Origin: a virus | Length of the DNA: 36,507 nt | IMG/VR virus record: IMGVR_UViG_3300029286_003398 | Coordinates: 1 to 36,507 of that record | Direction: 5' to 3' (one strand) | Notes under the pieces: generated by a model | The model's input: the letters and a program-made list of their open reading frames with translations, nothing else | Database searches by the model: none | What the model was told of the DNA's origin: nothing | Position numbers and translations under genes: made by a program | In this document: piece by piece, positions 7,439 to 16,800 of the stretch | Layout of the letters: each line of letters begins with the position of its first letter | Position numbering within the stretch: the first letter of the stretch is position 1

Positions 7439-8938
7439 TCAATCCAGTAGGCCGAACATGGCCGCGTTCACACGATTTGAAACATAATTCGCAGTTTCGC
7501 TGCCACCGGCGGCGAGTTCATCGGCATATTTGTCGAGATCGCTGCGCTCCATGGTAGCGCTCTTCTGGATAATGGAAACCATATCCTGGAAAGCCTGGCG
7601 GTGAAGGTCCTCGCCGTGCTCCTGGAGGATTACGGCCATCGCTTCCTCGGCACCAGCTAGGTTGCCAAACTGGGCATTCTTGATAACAATCTTATAGAGA
7701 TCATTGAAGCCCAGGCTCTTGAAGCTAGAAGCAGCGGCATTAAAAGAGGTATCTGATCCTGACGCGATGCGCTGCAGTGAAGAGTCAGAGAACTCGCACA
7801 CACGATTGCCGGCCTGGAAGAAGCCCGGCAGGAGCACGTTGCCACCATCGAACTCAACCGGAACAGTGATGTACTGCTTGCCAGAGGCGCTGCGAATATG
7901 AGTGCCCAGACGCAGTCCATTGTCGATTTCACTTTCTACGACAATCTTATCGTGGCGAACATTGGCAAATCGGAGCTGATTTGCGAGCATCTGGCGAGCA
8001 GAGGCAAGCTTCTCAGAGCCGCACTTTAACGTCGCCTCCTTGAATACCTGTTCAAAGTCGGCTCCGCCCATTTGCTTCGCGGCGGGGCTAAGCTCAGATG
8101 GCAGCTCGGCTGGAGCGAGAACAGGTGACTCAAGCGAGCCAAGATCAAAGCCGATGCCACCGGCTACGCCGATGTCGGCATCCCAGGCGTCGGCGGCAGC
8201 CTTGATAACGGCTGGGCCAGCAAGGTTATTCAGTTTGTCAAGCAGACCGACCGCGGAAACTGCAGTCTTGCCGCCGGCGCTTGCCCAGCTGCCAAGATTC
8301 TCCTTGTTAAATTCGGAGAAATTTGCACCAAAGAAAACCGATGGCAGTAGTACGGTACCGTTGCGGACTTCGGTTGGAATCAGGGCACTGGCCGTGCGCT
8401 TTCCATCGCTGAGCTCTGCGGCAAATACGGCAAAGCGCGAGTCCTGCGCAGCAAGGGTAAGCTTGCTATCGAGACCGTAATCCTTCATTTCTGCCTGGAT
8501 GGTCTCCATGCCAAGGCGAACGCTGTTTGTGGCAACATGCTCACCGAACAGGGCAGCGTACTTGGCAGAATCATCTACCGAAATATCGATTGCAGCCTTG
8601 CCGGCATTCATAGAGGTCTGCTCTGAGCTGCGGACTACGCCGCTCGAAGGAGCGGTATCACCGAGCAAGTCGCCGATTTCGTCGCGCACAACGTCGGCGC
8701 GACCGAGGCTCGCCACTCGCATCCAGTTGTCGCGCAGGTCTGCGCGGCTAATTACGACCTGATCCGCCTTGGCGGCAACAACATTGTGCAGCGCATGGAG
8801 GCTGCCGTCACGCGTCCGGGCGTAGGCTGCGTCAATGCGATTTAGAACATCGGAAACAAAGTAATCCTTTGAGTCATCGGCTACGGCTGCACTTGCAGCC
8901 TTCAGAAAAGCCTGGAGCTGGCGCTTAATATCGGTCAT
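7439..8938 (-). CDS. Unknown 499-residue probable virion protein with internal duplication
   Basis: No family is recognised. The most telling feature is an internal repeat: residues about 179-215 (SDGKRTASALIPTEVRNG, then VLLPSVFFGANFSEF) match residues about 351-389 (SASGKQYITVPVEFDGGN, then VLLPGFFQAGNRVCEF). The shared pattern is Gly-Lys, a beta strand ending Pro-x-Glu, V-L-L-P, F-F, and Glu-Phe, so two copies of a small beta domain are likely. The rest is Ala-rich and helical. The start follows GGGGAAAACCAA and overlaps the upstream stop as ATGA. Size and position suggest a virion structural protein, but there is no diagnostic capsid motif. Confidence 0.78.
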   Translation of the reverse strand: MTDIKRQLQAFLKAASAAVADDSKDYFVSDVLNRIDAAYARTRDGSLHALHNVVAAKADQVVISRADLRDNWMRVASLGRADVVRDEIGDLLGDTAPSSGVVRSSEQTSMNAGKAAIDISVDDSAKYAALFGEHVATNSVRLGMETIQAEMKDYGLDSKLTLAAQDSRFAVFAAELSDGKRTASALIPTEVRNGTVLLPSVFFGANFSEFNKENLGSWASAGGKTAVSAVGLLDKLNNLAGPAVIKAAADAWDADIGVAGGIGFDLGSLESPVLAPAELPSELSPAAKQMGGADFEQVFKEATLKCGSEKLASARQMLANQLRFANVRHDKIVVESEIDNGLRLGTHIRSASGKQYITVPVEFDGGNVLLPGFFQAGNRVCEFSDSSLQRIASGSDTSFNAAASSFKSLGFNDLYKIVIKNAQFGNLAGAEEAMAVILQEHGEDLHRQAFQDMVSIIQKSATMERSDLDKYADELAAGGSETANYVSNRVNAAMFGLLD

Positions 8939-9408
8939 TTGGTTTTCCCCTGATCACTAATAAGATCTAGCAGGTGAGCGCGGCGGGCCGGAGTTAGGGT
9001 GTCGGCCAACTCGTCGACAAATGAGCTATCGCGCGCCTTTGATACAACAAAGCTAGCAAACTGACCGGCGCTCGACTGGTCAAATCCGTAATCTGCCGCA
9101 GCGAATTTATAGATTGGAGCGCCACGGAAGGCAAGGGTTACAAACTTGCTGGAGGAGTCTGGGTGAGCCGACCACTCATTTACTGAAGCAGTCTTAATGT
9201 TTTCAGCAGCTTCCTCATAAAGAGCAACAAGAACTTTGCGGCCATCTTCGGCTTCGCGCAGCTCCCACAGGCCCTCTTCTCCGATCTTTTTATAAACATC
9301 AAACGCGACCTTCGCAAACTGACCAGATGCTGAAGCAAAGTCAATTGACCTGTCGGTCTGCGGATTCAGCGCTAGCTCAAGGGATTTCCAGTCAATGTCC
9401 GATTTCAT
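8935..9408 (-). CDS. Unknown small phage protein
   Basis: This 157-residue protein is not recognised. It is mixed alpha/beta with no cysteines and no membrane segment. It has QFAKVAFDVYKKIG near the N-terminus and ends in a charged helix (TPARRAHLLDLIS). ATG 9408 sits after ACTTGGAGACAC, a ribosome site shared almost exactly with the fibre gene at 13628, which suggests similar expression. The 85-base gap upstream holds a possible promoter-like TGTAAATA (9472-9479 on the minus strand). It overlaps the next gene as ATGA. Probably a particle or assembly protein by context only. Confidence 0.72.
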   Translation of the reverse strand: MKSDIDWKSLELALNPQTDRSIDFASASGQFAKVAFDVYKKIGEEGLWELREAEDGRKVLVALYEEAAENIKTASVNEWSAHPDSSSKFVTLAFRGAPIYKFAAADYGFDQSSAGQFASFVVSKARDSSFVDELADTLTPARRAHLLDLISDQGKTK

Positions 9409-9493
9409 GTGTCTCCAAGTGCCGGTAATTACGGGGCCTCGTCTAAATTAGAGCTTCCGGATTGATAGTTATATTTACAAGCAAAGGTCGGAA

Positions 9494-10243
9494 TTAGCTA
9501 CTCATATGAATAGTTTCGTCGTCACCCTCGGCCTCGGGTAGCTGGTAAATGGGCTTGCGCTGGCCCCTGCCCTTTAGCACTCTGATCACCAGCTCTCCAG
9601 TACCCCAAGGGCTGCGAGCCAGAGCTTGGGCAGCCGCCTGAGAGGCACCAGGACCGCCATCGCGAAGCGCAGATATAATTTCGCCATATCTGCCATTTAG
9701 CAAGGTTTTAACGGTTGCTGATACGCCTTGCTCCTCGCTAGTGTAGTTCTTCACACCAGCCGTATTGTAATTTGTCGCTCCCGGAGCTCCCTGTGTGGTA
9801 TTAAAAGGATTAAAGGCAGCCACCCCTCCCTCTGCCGCTCGCCAAGCGTACATGAACCTTTTGTTCTCTGGAGTTGCTGGAGCTCCGATCCCGGCCAGGA
9901 TCCTGCTGTAGAATGCATCGTCGGATCCCGCCGGGCCTGGAATGGTATGGAGTTTTGTAACAGTGATCCTTTTGCCACTAGGTCGGGTACTCTCGCGTTC
10001 AGAGACCACTTTTTGAATGTATTTTTTTACCTGCTCGGGCGAAGGGCTCTTGTCAGCACGCAAATCGCCATCTTTGCCGGTTATGCCCGCTAGAAAACTA
10101 GCTGGCAAATCTTTTATGGCTTTTGCAACATCTGGACCAAGCATGTCTACCGCCTTGGATCCAAGATCTTTAATGAAATCAGCAACACCTGCTTCGGATC
10201 GCAGTTCGCGCTCAGCACGTTTGAATAATGAAAAATTGGCCAT
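9494..10243 (-). CDS. Lysozyme-like / transglycosylase-like probable virion protein
   Basis: This 249-residue protein has a C-terminal half resembling lysozyme-superfamily domains of phage lysins and virion hydrolases. A helix with MYAWRAAEGG, where the Glu would be the catalytic acid, is followed by FNPFNTT, YNTAGVKNYTSEEQG, TLLNGRYGEIISAL and ALARSPWGTG. This order (Asn-rich strand, GVKNY, NGRY, WGTG) is a known pattern in muralytic domains. The N-terminus MANFSLFKRA is nearly identical to that of the NUDIX protein at 21042. No signal peptide is seen, so action from the virion or after holin release is more likely than secretion. It would cut peptidoglycan. The ribosome site is not clear. 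Confidence 0.65.
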   Translation of the reverse strand: MANFSLFKRAERELRSEAGVADFIKDLGSKAVDMLGPDVAKAIKDLPASFLAGITGKDGDLRADKSPSPEQVKKYIQKVVSERESTRPSGKRITVTKLHTIPGPAGSDDAFYSRILAGIGAPATPENKRFMYAWRAAEGGVAAFNPFNTTQGAPGATNYNTAGVKNYTSEEQGVSATVKTLLNGRYGEIISALRDGGPGASQAAAQALARSPWGTGELVIRVLKGRGQRKPIYQLPEAEGDDETIHMSS

Positions 10244-10318
10244 GCGTAATGCGGCAATAAGTAATAGCGCAAGTAGAATGCGCGTCTGCGCGAAAAACTA
10301 AAGCTGCTTTCAACAAAG

Positions 10319-10546
10319 ATGAATATTGGGGCAGATTCACTTACAATTGGGCATGTTACAAGTCAGAATGAGGGCATTCAGGTTTACCTGGGGCACAGGA
10401 AGGTGGGGTATATCAGGGCTCTAGATATAGTAAAAAACAGGGTAAAATTCGCTTACCCACGGCCCTCGGCCGTAGATGAGGCCGCCATAGCTGCATTCAA
10501 TAGTCGCGGATTCCACGTAGAGGTGGTTGTGCTGTCGGATTCGTGA
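10319..10546 (+). CDS. Small unknown protein, plus strand
   Basis: This 75-residue protein is not recognised. The sequence looks coding: a beta-rich core (GIQVYLGHRKVGYIRALD, then KFAYPRPS) and a final VEVVVLSDS. It starts 75 bases from the divergent minus-strand gene at 10243 and precedes another plus-strand gene. There is no good Shine-Dalgarno before ATG 10319. The frame stays open about 14 codons further upstream without an ATG, so the start is uncertain. With the next gene it forms a short plus-strand island inside minus-strand virion genes. Confidence 0.5.
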   Translation: MNIGADSLTIGHVTSQNEGIQVYLGHRKVGYIRALDIVKNRVKFAYPRPSAVDEAAIAAFNSRGFHVEVVVLSDS

Positions 10547-10596
10547 CTACTAAATATCTCGAACGATAAGCAGTTAGCAAGCTATCCGGAGTAAAA

Positions 10597-10947
10597 ATGG
10601 CAAAAGGAAAAGATAACAAGTGGATGCAAGGGGCGGTCAGCCTAGAAGAAAAGGGCGAGCTACACAAGAAGCTCAAGATCCCGAAAGACAAGAAGATTCC
10701 GACCTCGCTTCTAAAGAAGAAAAAGAAAGAACTGCAGGAGAGGGCAGAAGGCGACAAGAAGCTGACGAAGGCTGAGCGCGAACTGCTCGGCCAGATTCAG
10801 TTTGCGATCAATGCTCGCCAGAGCCGCAAGGCATCACTTATGGGTGAGCTGGTCAAGGTTGCTGCTGCGCTTGATTCTGCTGGCCAGCGTGATGCCGCCG
10901 ACCAGGTAGACGCCGTATTGGATCTTGTTTCAGAAACCGAATTCTGA
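10597..10947 (+). CDS. Small Lys-rich protein with LD-G-AD module
   Basis: This 116-residue protein has no known family. The first 75 residues are extremely basic (LLKKKKKELQERAEG), suggesting nucleic-acid or membrane-surface contact. The C-terminal 35 residues hold the helical module KVAAALDSAGQRDAADQVD, followed by AVLDLV, also found in the minus-strand protein at 6905-7435. ATG 10597 follows CCGGAGTAAAA, a strong ribosome site. A strong bidirectional terminator begins 20 bases after the stop. The start lies 51 bases after the stop of the preceding plus-strand gene. It may be a scaffold- or particle-associated protein, on the strength of the shared module only. Confidence 0.75.
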   Translation: MAKGKDNKWMQGAVSLEEKGELHKKLKIPKDKKIPTSLLKKKKKELQERAEGDKKLTKAERELLGQIQFAINARQSRKASLMGELVKVAAALDSAGQRDAADQVDAVLDLVSETEF

Positions 10948-10964
10948 CTTGCTCTCACGCAAAT

Positions 10965-10999
10965 AAAAACCGGGCCCTTTTCAGGGCCCGGTTTCTTTT
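10965..10999. terminator. Bidirectional terminator
   Basis: An 11-pair stem, AAACCGGGCCC (10967-10977) with GGGCCCGGTTT (10984-10994), is followed by CTTTT on the plus strand and by TTTATT on the minus strand. It separates the convergent 10597-10947 gene from the minus-strand fibre gene ending at 11013. Confidence 0.9.
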
Positions 11000-11012
11000 C
11001 AGTCTCTAGTTA

Positions 11013-13628
11013 TCAGATGATAAACCAGTTGCTACCATCGCTGAGGAAGGTCATCGACTCGTTTTCAAGCATCAGTTCCTGAAGGTTTGACGATGAGTCG
11101 GCGACTGCGCCATCAATGGCCTGGCCAGAGCCCGAAGCAGTACCAACGTTATCTTCAGCGCCGGAATTGCGCTTCTTGATGACGATTACCCTGCCAGCGT
11201 TGCCGGCATTCGCCTGCGGGAGGCGAATGATGGAGCTGCCGGAACCGGTCACAAACACCACATCGGTTGTCGCATTGATGCTGCCAGAGCCCGCGATGGT
11301 CTGAATCGTCAGCAGACGACGTGACTCAAGGAAGGCGAGGTTGACAGCGTCGTTGTTGCTCGAGGGGGTGGCAAGATTCGTGATCTTGTTCGAGCCCATC
11401 GAAACCGGCTGGTTGAACGTAGCGGTACCATTTACGGTAACTACGTCAGCATAACCATCACCGACGGTGACTGCGCCGTTCATCGTAATCGCGCCATCTA
11501 TCTGGGCGCTGCCGCCTACATGTAGGTTGGCAGCTGGTGACGCAACCGTGCCTATAACAAGGCGGTCATTCGGTGCATCCCAGGTCAGGTTCGCTTCGCC
11601 GGAGACTGAGCGGGTGCCATCGAAGAAGGCAACCTGACCGGTCGTACCGCCGCCGCTGATCGCCTCGGAGTCGTTGTACGACCAGGCAGCGATTACATCG
11701 GTGTCATCCGGGCCATATGCAACGAACGAGAGCAGCGCGACCTTGTTGGCCGGCACTGCAGTTGGCGTGGCGCCACCGAGCCAGCTCCAGCCGGCTGGGA
11801 AGGTGACGGTGCGCTCAGATGCGCCAGCAACGAGGCGAACGCTTACGGAGCGACCAACACCAAGGTTTGACGTGGTAAAGGTCGTAGCACCTGTCATGCT
11901 CAGGCTGCGGTAAACCGGCAGCGATGGGCTGGCGTCGAGATCTACGGACGTGCCGGACAGCTGAACGTAGCCGTCGAGCAGGATGTAGTGGCTTACGCCC
12001 TCCGAGTCAACGAAGTACAGGCCGTCATCGGTCTTGGCAAAAAGCTTGCCGTAGCCCGCCTCACCGGCTGGAGCCTCGGCCACCTCGCCTAGCGAAACTA
12101 CACCATTTACCTTGGCTGCGCCACCTACGAATAGTGAGCTCTGCGCATTGTCCCAGGTTAGGTTTGCACTCGCACCGAAATCATAACCATCGGCGTTAAA
12201 CTGGATCTGACCAGCGCTACCGGCAGGATCAATTGCGGTGATGGCTGACTGCAGCTGCGATAGCGTGACGGCGTCGGCAGCATCGGTACCAGCAGCAAGA
12301 CCAGTGACCTTGTGATTGCCCATGGCAATGGAACCGGTCATGGTGCCGCCGGAGAGCGCCAGCTTTGTTGCGTCAGCAGCTACGCGAGCCGAGGTCTCAA
12401 GGCCCAGGCTTGTCGTTAGAGCAGTATCGCCCGCGGCGCGAGCAGAGACCTCATTGTTTAGACTGCCGGTAAGAACCAGGTCAGCGGCAGCGCGAACGGA
12501 CTCTTCGACATCAATCTCACCACCGAGGACCAGGTCTGCGGCTATACGAGCAGATGTTTCAAGACCGAGAGCCGAGCTGGAACCAGTGGATAGATTTTGA
12601 AGAACTTCCAGTAGATAGCCGTCAGCATCCTTGAAGGCAGAAACGATCTCGCTAAGGGAGTCAAGAGCGTCAGGGTTGACGTTTGACAACAGATTGTTGA
12701 TCTGGTTCTGCAGGTTGGTGTCGCCGGCCATGCGAGCCGACTCTTCCAGGTCTAGGTCGCCAGCCAGAGCACTGTCGGCAGCGGCACGGGTAGAGGCCTC
12801 GGAGGTGATGCTGCCCTGCAGTACTACATCCTGAGCGGCACGAACCGACTCCTCGGTGTCGATCTGGCCTTCGAGAGAGGTGATGGCGGCAGCGCGGGTT
12901 GACGCCTCGGCATCAATATTGCCCTGCAGGGCCTCTTCCGCACCCGAAGCACGCTCAACTTCATCAACAATAAGATCATGCAGATAGCCGTCTTGAGCAA
13001 CGCGAGCAGAGGTCTCAAGGCCAAGACTACCAGAAAGCGACAAGTCCGCGGCAGAGCGCACTGACGACTCGGTACCAAGAGCCGACTGCAGGGCCGCGTC
13101 GCCAGCAGCACGGGATGACGCGTCGCTGTCAATCCTGGAGGCCAGGGACAGGTCGGCTGCCGTGCGAGCAGAAACCTCAAGATCAATGTTGCCCTGCAGG
13201 ACCAGATCCTGGGCCGCGCGAGCGGATGCCTCAAGGCCGATGGCCGAATTCGAGCCAGTCGACAGGCTTGAGAGAGCCTCTAGGATGTAGCCGTCTGTGC
13301 CCTGGAACGCAGAGACAATCTCGCTCAAAGAATCTAGAGCATTGGCGTCGACATTTGATATGATATTGTTAATCTGACCCTGCAGATGAGCATCGCCAGC
13401 GATGCGGGCAGATTCTTCCGAGCTGATCTCTGAGTCAACGTAGCCCTTCGTGGCCGCATCAGCGTCCTTTGACGGGGCCTCAAGAGAGAGCTTGCTCTGG
13501 TCAATGAGCGTTGCGATAATCTGCGTACCCTCGCGAGAAAGTACGTATCCGTCCGGAAGTTCAGAGATATCTAGAAAAGTCTCTGAATTACCAAGACGGA
13601 CTTTTCCGGTATATGGCCTAAAAGTCAT
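11013..13628 (-). CDS. Tail fibre-like protein with coiled-coil repeats
   Basis: This 871-residue protein is a probable trimeric tail fibre for host recognition. The N-terminal 65 residues (RLGNSETFLDI, LIDQSKLSLEAPSKDADAAT) are shared with the fibre at 17168 and probably form the virion attachment module. Next come some 30 degenerate units of the type SARAAxDxxL (about residues 75-430), including two copies of a NINNIIS / ALDSLSEIVSAF block: a long coiled-coil shaft. The C-terminal half is Gly/Ala/Val-rich beta sequence (GGTTGQVAFFDG, AANLHVGGSAQIDG), ending SNWFII. I saw no S74-type chaperone domain. ATG 13628 follows CTTGGAGACACC, a good ribosome site. Repeats make it prone to expansion and recombination. 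Confidence 0.85.
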   Translation of the reverse strand: MTFRPYTGKVRLGNSETFLDISELPDGYVLSREGTQIIATLIDQSKLSLEAPSKDADAATKGYVDSEISSEESARIAGDAHLQGQINNIISNVDANALDSLSEIVSAFQGTDGYILEALSSLSTGSNSAIGLEASARAAQDLVLQGNIDLEVSARTAADLSLASRIDSDASSRAAGDAALQSALGTESSVRSAADLSLSGSLGLETSARVAQDGYLHDLIVDEVERASGAEEALQGNIDAEASTRAAAITSLEGQIDTEESVRAAQDVVLQGSITSEASTRAAADSALAGDLDLEESARMAGDTNLQNQINNLLSNVNPDALDSLSEIVSAFKDADGYLLEVLQNLSTGSSSALGLETSARIAADLVLGGEIDVEESVRAAADLVLTGSLNNEVSARAAGDTALTTSLGLETSARVAADATKLALSGGTMTGSIAMGNHKVTGLAAGTDAADAVTLSQLQSAITAIDPAGSAGQIQFNADGYDFGASANLTWDNAQSSLFVGGAAKVNGVVSLGEVAEAPAGEAGYGKLFAKTDDGLYFVDSEGVSHYILLDGYVQLSGTSVDLDASPSLPVYRSLSMTGATTFTTSNLGVGRSVSVRLVAGASERTVTFPAGWSWLGGATPTAVPANKVALLSFVAYGPDDTDVIAAWSYNDSEAISGGGTTGQVAFFDGTRSVSGEANLTWDAPNDRLVIGTVASPAANLHVGGSAQIDGAITMNGAVTVGDGYADVVTVNGTATFNQPVSMGSNKITNLATPSSNNDAVNLAFLESRRLLTIQTIAGSGSINATTDVVFVTGSGSSIIRLPQANAGNAGRVIVIKKRNSGAEDNVGTASGSGQAIDGAVADSSSNLQELMLENESMTFLSDGSNWFII

Positions 13629-13747
13629 GGTGTCTCCAAGTTAATTAGCTTGCTCCCTTCCCTATGCTCGATTTCTTGCTTATCATGCAATATAATTAGC
13701 AGCGGTGGTTGCCCACCCCGCCGTCATGATCCATGATATCAGCCTGT

Positions 13748-13884
13748 TTATTGGCCAGTGCCCTCAGGCTCGTACTCCGCCACAGATACCTCGACGGAAT
13801 TACTCATATTATAGGCAGCAAGCGTATCAACGCGATCCTGCATATCTGTTATGAATTCTATCTCTTCTTGTAAAAAGTCATCAT
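13748..13884 (-). pseudogene. Small frameshifted ORF downstream of fibre gene
   Basis: An ATGATG at 13884-13879 overlaps the stop of the large fibre gene (ATGA), a typical coupled start. That frame ends after a few codons. The -1 frame across the TTTTT run near 13872-13876 is open and looks coding: TTTTTACAAGAAGAGATAGA reads FLQEEIE, and the frame continues to a stop at 13748 (AEYEPEGTGQ). With one more T it would be a clean acidic 45-residue protein. Without it, ATG 13843 gives 31 residues (MQDRVDTLAAYN). It could be a small fibre-assembly or unknown protein, a sequencing indel, or chance. The rest of the gap, 13629-13747, shows only the ribosome site for the next fibre gene. Confidence 0.4.
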
Positions 13885-16800
13885 ATCACCAGTGCCATCC
13901 AGAATGGAAGAGCAGTCGCCGACTCGGTGGTGAAGGCAGAGTCCCCGAACATGGTGCTGGGGCGCGTCGATGTCCTAGTCCTCAGGACGCCAGTCTGAAG
14001 ATCGTCTGCCACTGAAGCGGCACGCAATGTGCCCAGGGTGGTGGCATTGATTGCAAAAATAACCCACACGTCATCTCCAGGTTTTATATCTGAAGTTATA
14101 TTAACAGTTATCGTCTTTGGGCCCGTGCTTGTCACGTTAGAGCTAACGCTTGCAAACCCGCGAGTCGTCAGGGCGCCGTCGGCGCCAGTGGCCACTGCAA
14201 CCTCTGCCCAGGTTACTCCGGCAAACACACCGGTCACGCGGAACTTGACCTCCGCGCTCGTTCCGGATGGCTTATACTGAGGAGAGCGGCCTAGGTATAT
14301 TGCATACGATGTCTGAGAAACAGGACCCCGCGCAGATGTTAGATTTGCCGTAGAAAAAAATGGCATGACCATCACTGACGAGCCACCAGTATTCAGCAAA
14401 TTAAACTCGACGCCGTCTGAGTTAGTAAATGTAGGATAGTCTCTGCTTAAGACAGCATTTCGCCTTACCCAGTATACGCCATCGCCAGAGGCGGGAGTAA
14501 CGGGCACTGACGTCAGACCCTTCATGGTCAATCGCGATTGTGTTCCCGCAAGATGTAGGTTGGTGGCCGGCGCAGCTGTTCCTATGCCGACATCGCCTGA
14601 AGCAGTTATTACAAATGGTGTACTGTCGGGGTTTGCTGAATCTTCTACACGAAAAGACTCGCCTGCTCCAGCCTGGGTTATTCGGAAGGCAGTGGATGCC
14701 GTCGAGACGCTAATAACCTTTTCCGCGGTTATTGTCTGCGCCGTGTCGAGAGTTGCGTAGTTGCCGCTACCAGGCGGAGCCGCCCAAGTGCCGTCGGCAC
14801 GCAAGTAATTGGCTGTGCCGCCTCCACTTGCCGGAGCTAAACCTTTTAAAGAAGTATTGAACACATTAAGGAGACTGGTTGCTTGAGTTCCAGTAAGATC
14901 TTCTGGATCGCCTGTAGCTGCAGTTATTCTACCTTTAAACGTAGCGGTAGGAACATCTGCTAGTTTAACGTTGCTAACTACATTATTCGCTATTGTAGTG
15001 CTGTTATCATTTGCTGCAGCAGTAACATCGCCAGTTAACGCAGAGCGAGATAGTGTGCCACCGGCAAAGGTTAAACTTGTGCCAACTACAGCATTACTAA
15101 AACCACCAGCGCCATCTCCATAGAGAATAGAGGTCCCATTGGTAGCCGGAGCATAGTCCGTGCCGGATACTGCCGCACTAATAGCGGTGCCATTGCCTTT
15201 TAGCAGACCAGTGACACTCGTTGAAAGGGTTATTGCAGGAGCTGTCGTAGGATTAGCTACAGTTCCAGCCAAGCCATTGGCTGATACAACGCTCACAGTG
15301 GTTACAGTGCCTGCAGGAGGAGCTGACCACGTACCATCTGCTCTTAGGAAATTTGTAGTTCCACCACCACTTGCTGGAGCTAATCCTTTAAGTGTGCTAC
15401 TAAAATTATCTAATAGCGCAGTTGCCTGAGTACCGGTAAGATCTTCTGGCGAACCAGCACCAGCAGTTGCTCTACCTTTAATTGTTGCTGTGTTTACGTT
15501 GTTTAATTTAGCATTGGTAACAACTGCATTGTCAATGGTCCAGGTAGCGCCTGTACTTGATACCGTAATATCGCCTTTATCACCATCAGTTAGACCAACT
15601 TGGCTATTTGATAATAGACCGGCGGAAAAGGTTAAACCACTACCAATTGTAACGGGACTAAAACCACCAGCGCCATTGCCAGACAATATAGATGTACCAG
15701 AAGTTGGCGCGGCATAATCAGTACCAGCTGTTGCGGCGCTTATTGCAGCACCATTACCCTTCAGTACGCCAGTTATACTGGTTGAAAGGGTTATTGCAGG
15801 AGTAGTGCCAGAATTGGCCACCGTGCCAGCCAAACCATTGGCAGAAACAACAGATACGCTGGTGACCGTACCTGTCGCTGTACCAGGCGGAGTTGCCCAG
15901 CTGCCGTCTGCACGCAGGAAGTTGCTGGTGCCACCGCCGCTTGCCGGAGCCAGGCCTTTTAAAGTGCTGTTAAATGCGCCAAGGAGTGCAGTAGCTTGCG
16001 CAGAAGTTAGATCTTCCGGAGCCCCTGTTCCTGCAGTAGTGCGACCTTTGAATGTCGCGGTCGCTACATTGGCCAGCTTAGCATTAGTGACCGCTGCCGA
16101 GTCAATGGTCCAGGAGGTACCGGTTGATGCGACCGTTATATCGCCCTTGTCACCATCCGTAACGCCGACCAAGCTGCTGGATAAAGTGCCGGCAGTAAAC
16201 GACAGGCCTGTGCCAACAGTAACGCCCGAGAATCCGCCCGAGCCATTTCCCGATAGAATGCTCGTACCAGAAGTGGCCGGGGCATAATCAGTCCCAGCTG
16301 CAGCATTGGAGAATCCGCCAGTTCCGCTGCCCTTTAGGATCGCAGTTCCGCTGGTCGCAGGAGCGTAATCGGTGCCAGATGCAGCACTAGCAAACCCACC
16401 CGCGCCATTGCCCTTTAGTACTGCAGAGCCACTAGTTGCCGGAGCATAGTCGGTGCCAGAAACTGCCGCACTAATAGCGGTCCCGTTGCCCTTTAGAACG
16501 CCGGTTACACTGGTCGAAAGGGTTATCGCAGGAGTGGTGCCAGAATTTGCAACCGTGCCGGCCAAGCCATTGGCAGAAACTACAGAAACTCCGGTAACAG
16601 TGCCCGCAGGAGGAGCTGCCCAGGCACCGTCGGCGCGCAAGAAATTTGTCGACCCTCCGCCGGTTGCAGCAGGAGTAAGGCCCTTTGTCTCAGTATTAAA
16701 CACATTAAGCAGAGCCGTGGCCTGGGTCCCGGTCAGGTCCTCGACCGCGCCAGTCCCGGCAGACGAACGACCTTTTATAATGCCGCTGGCCACGGCAGCA

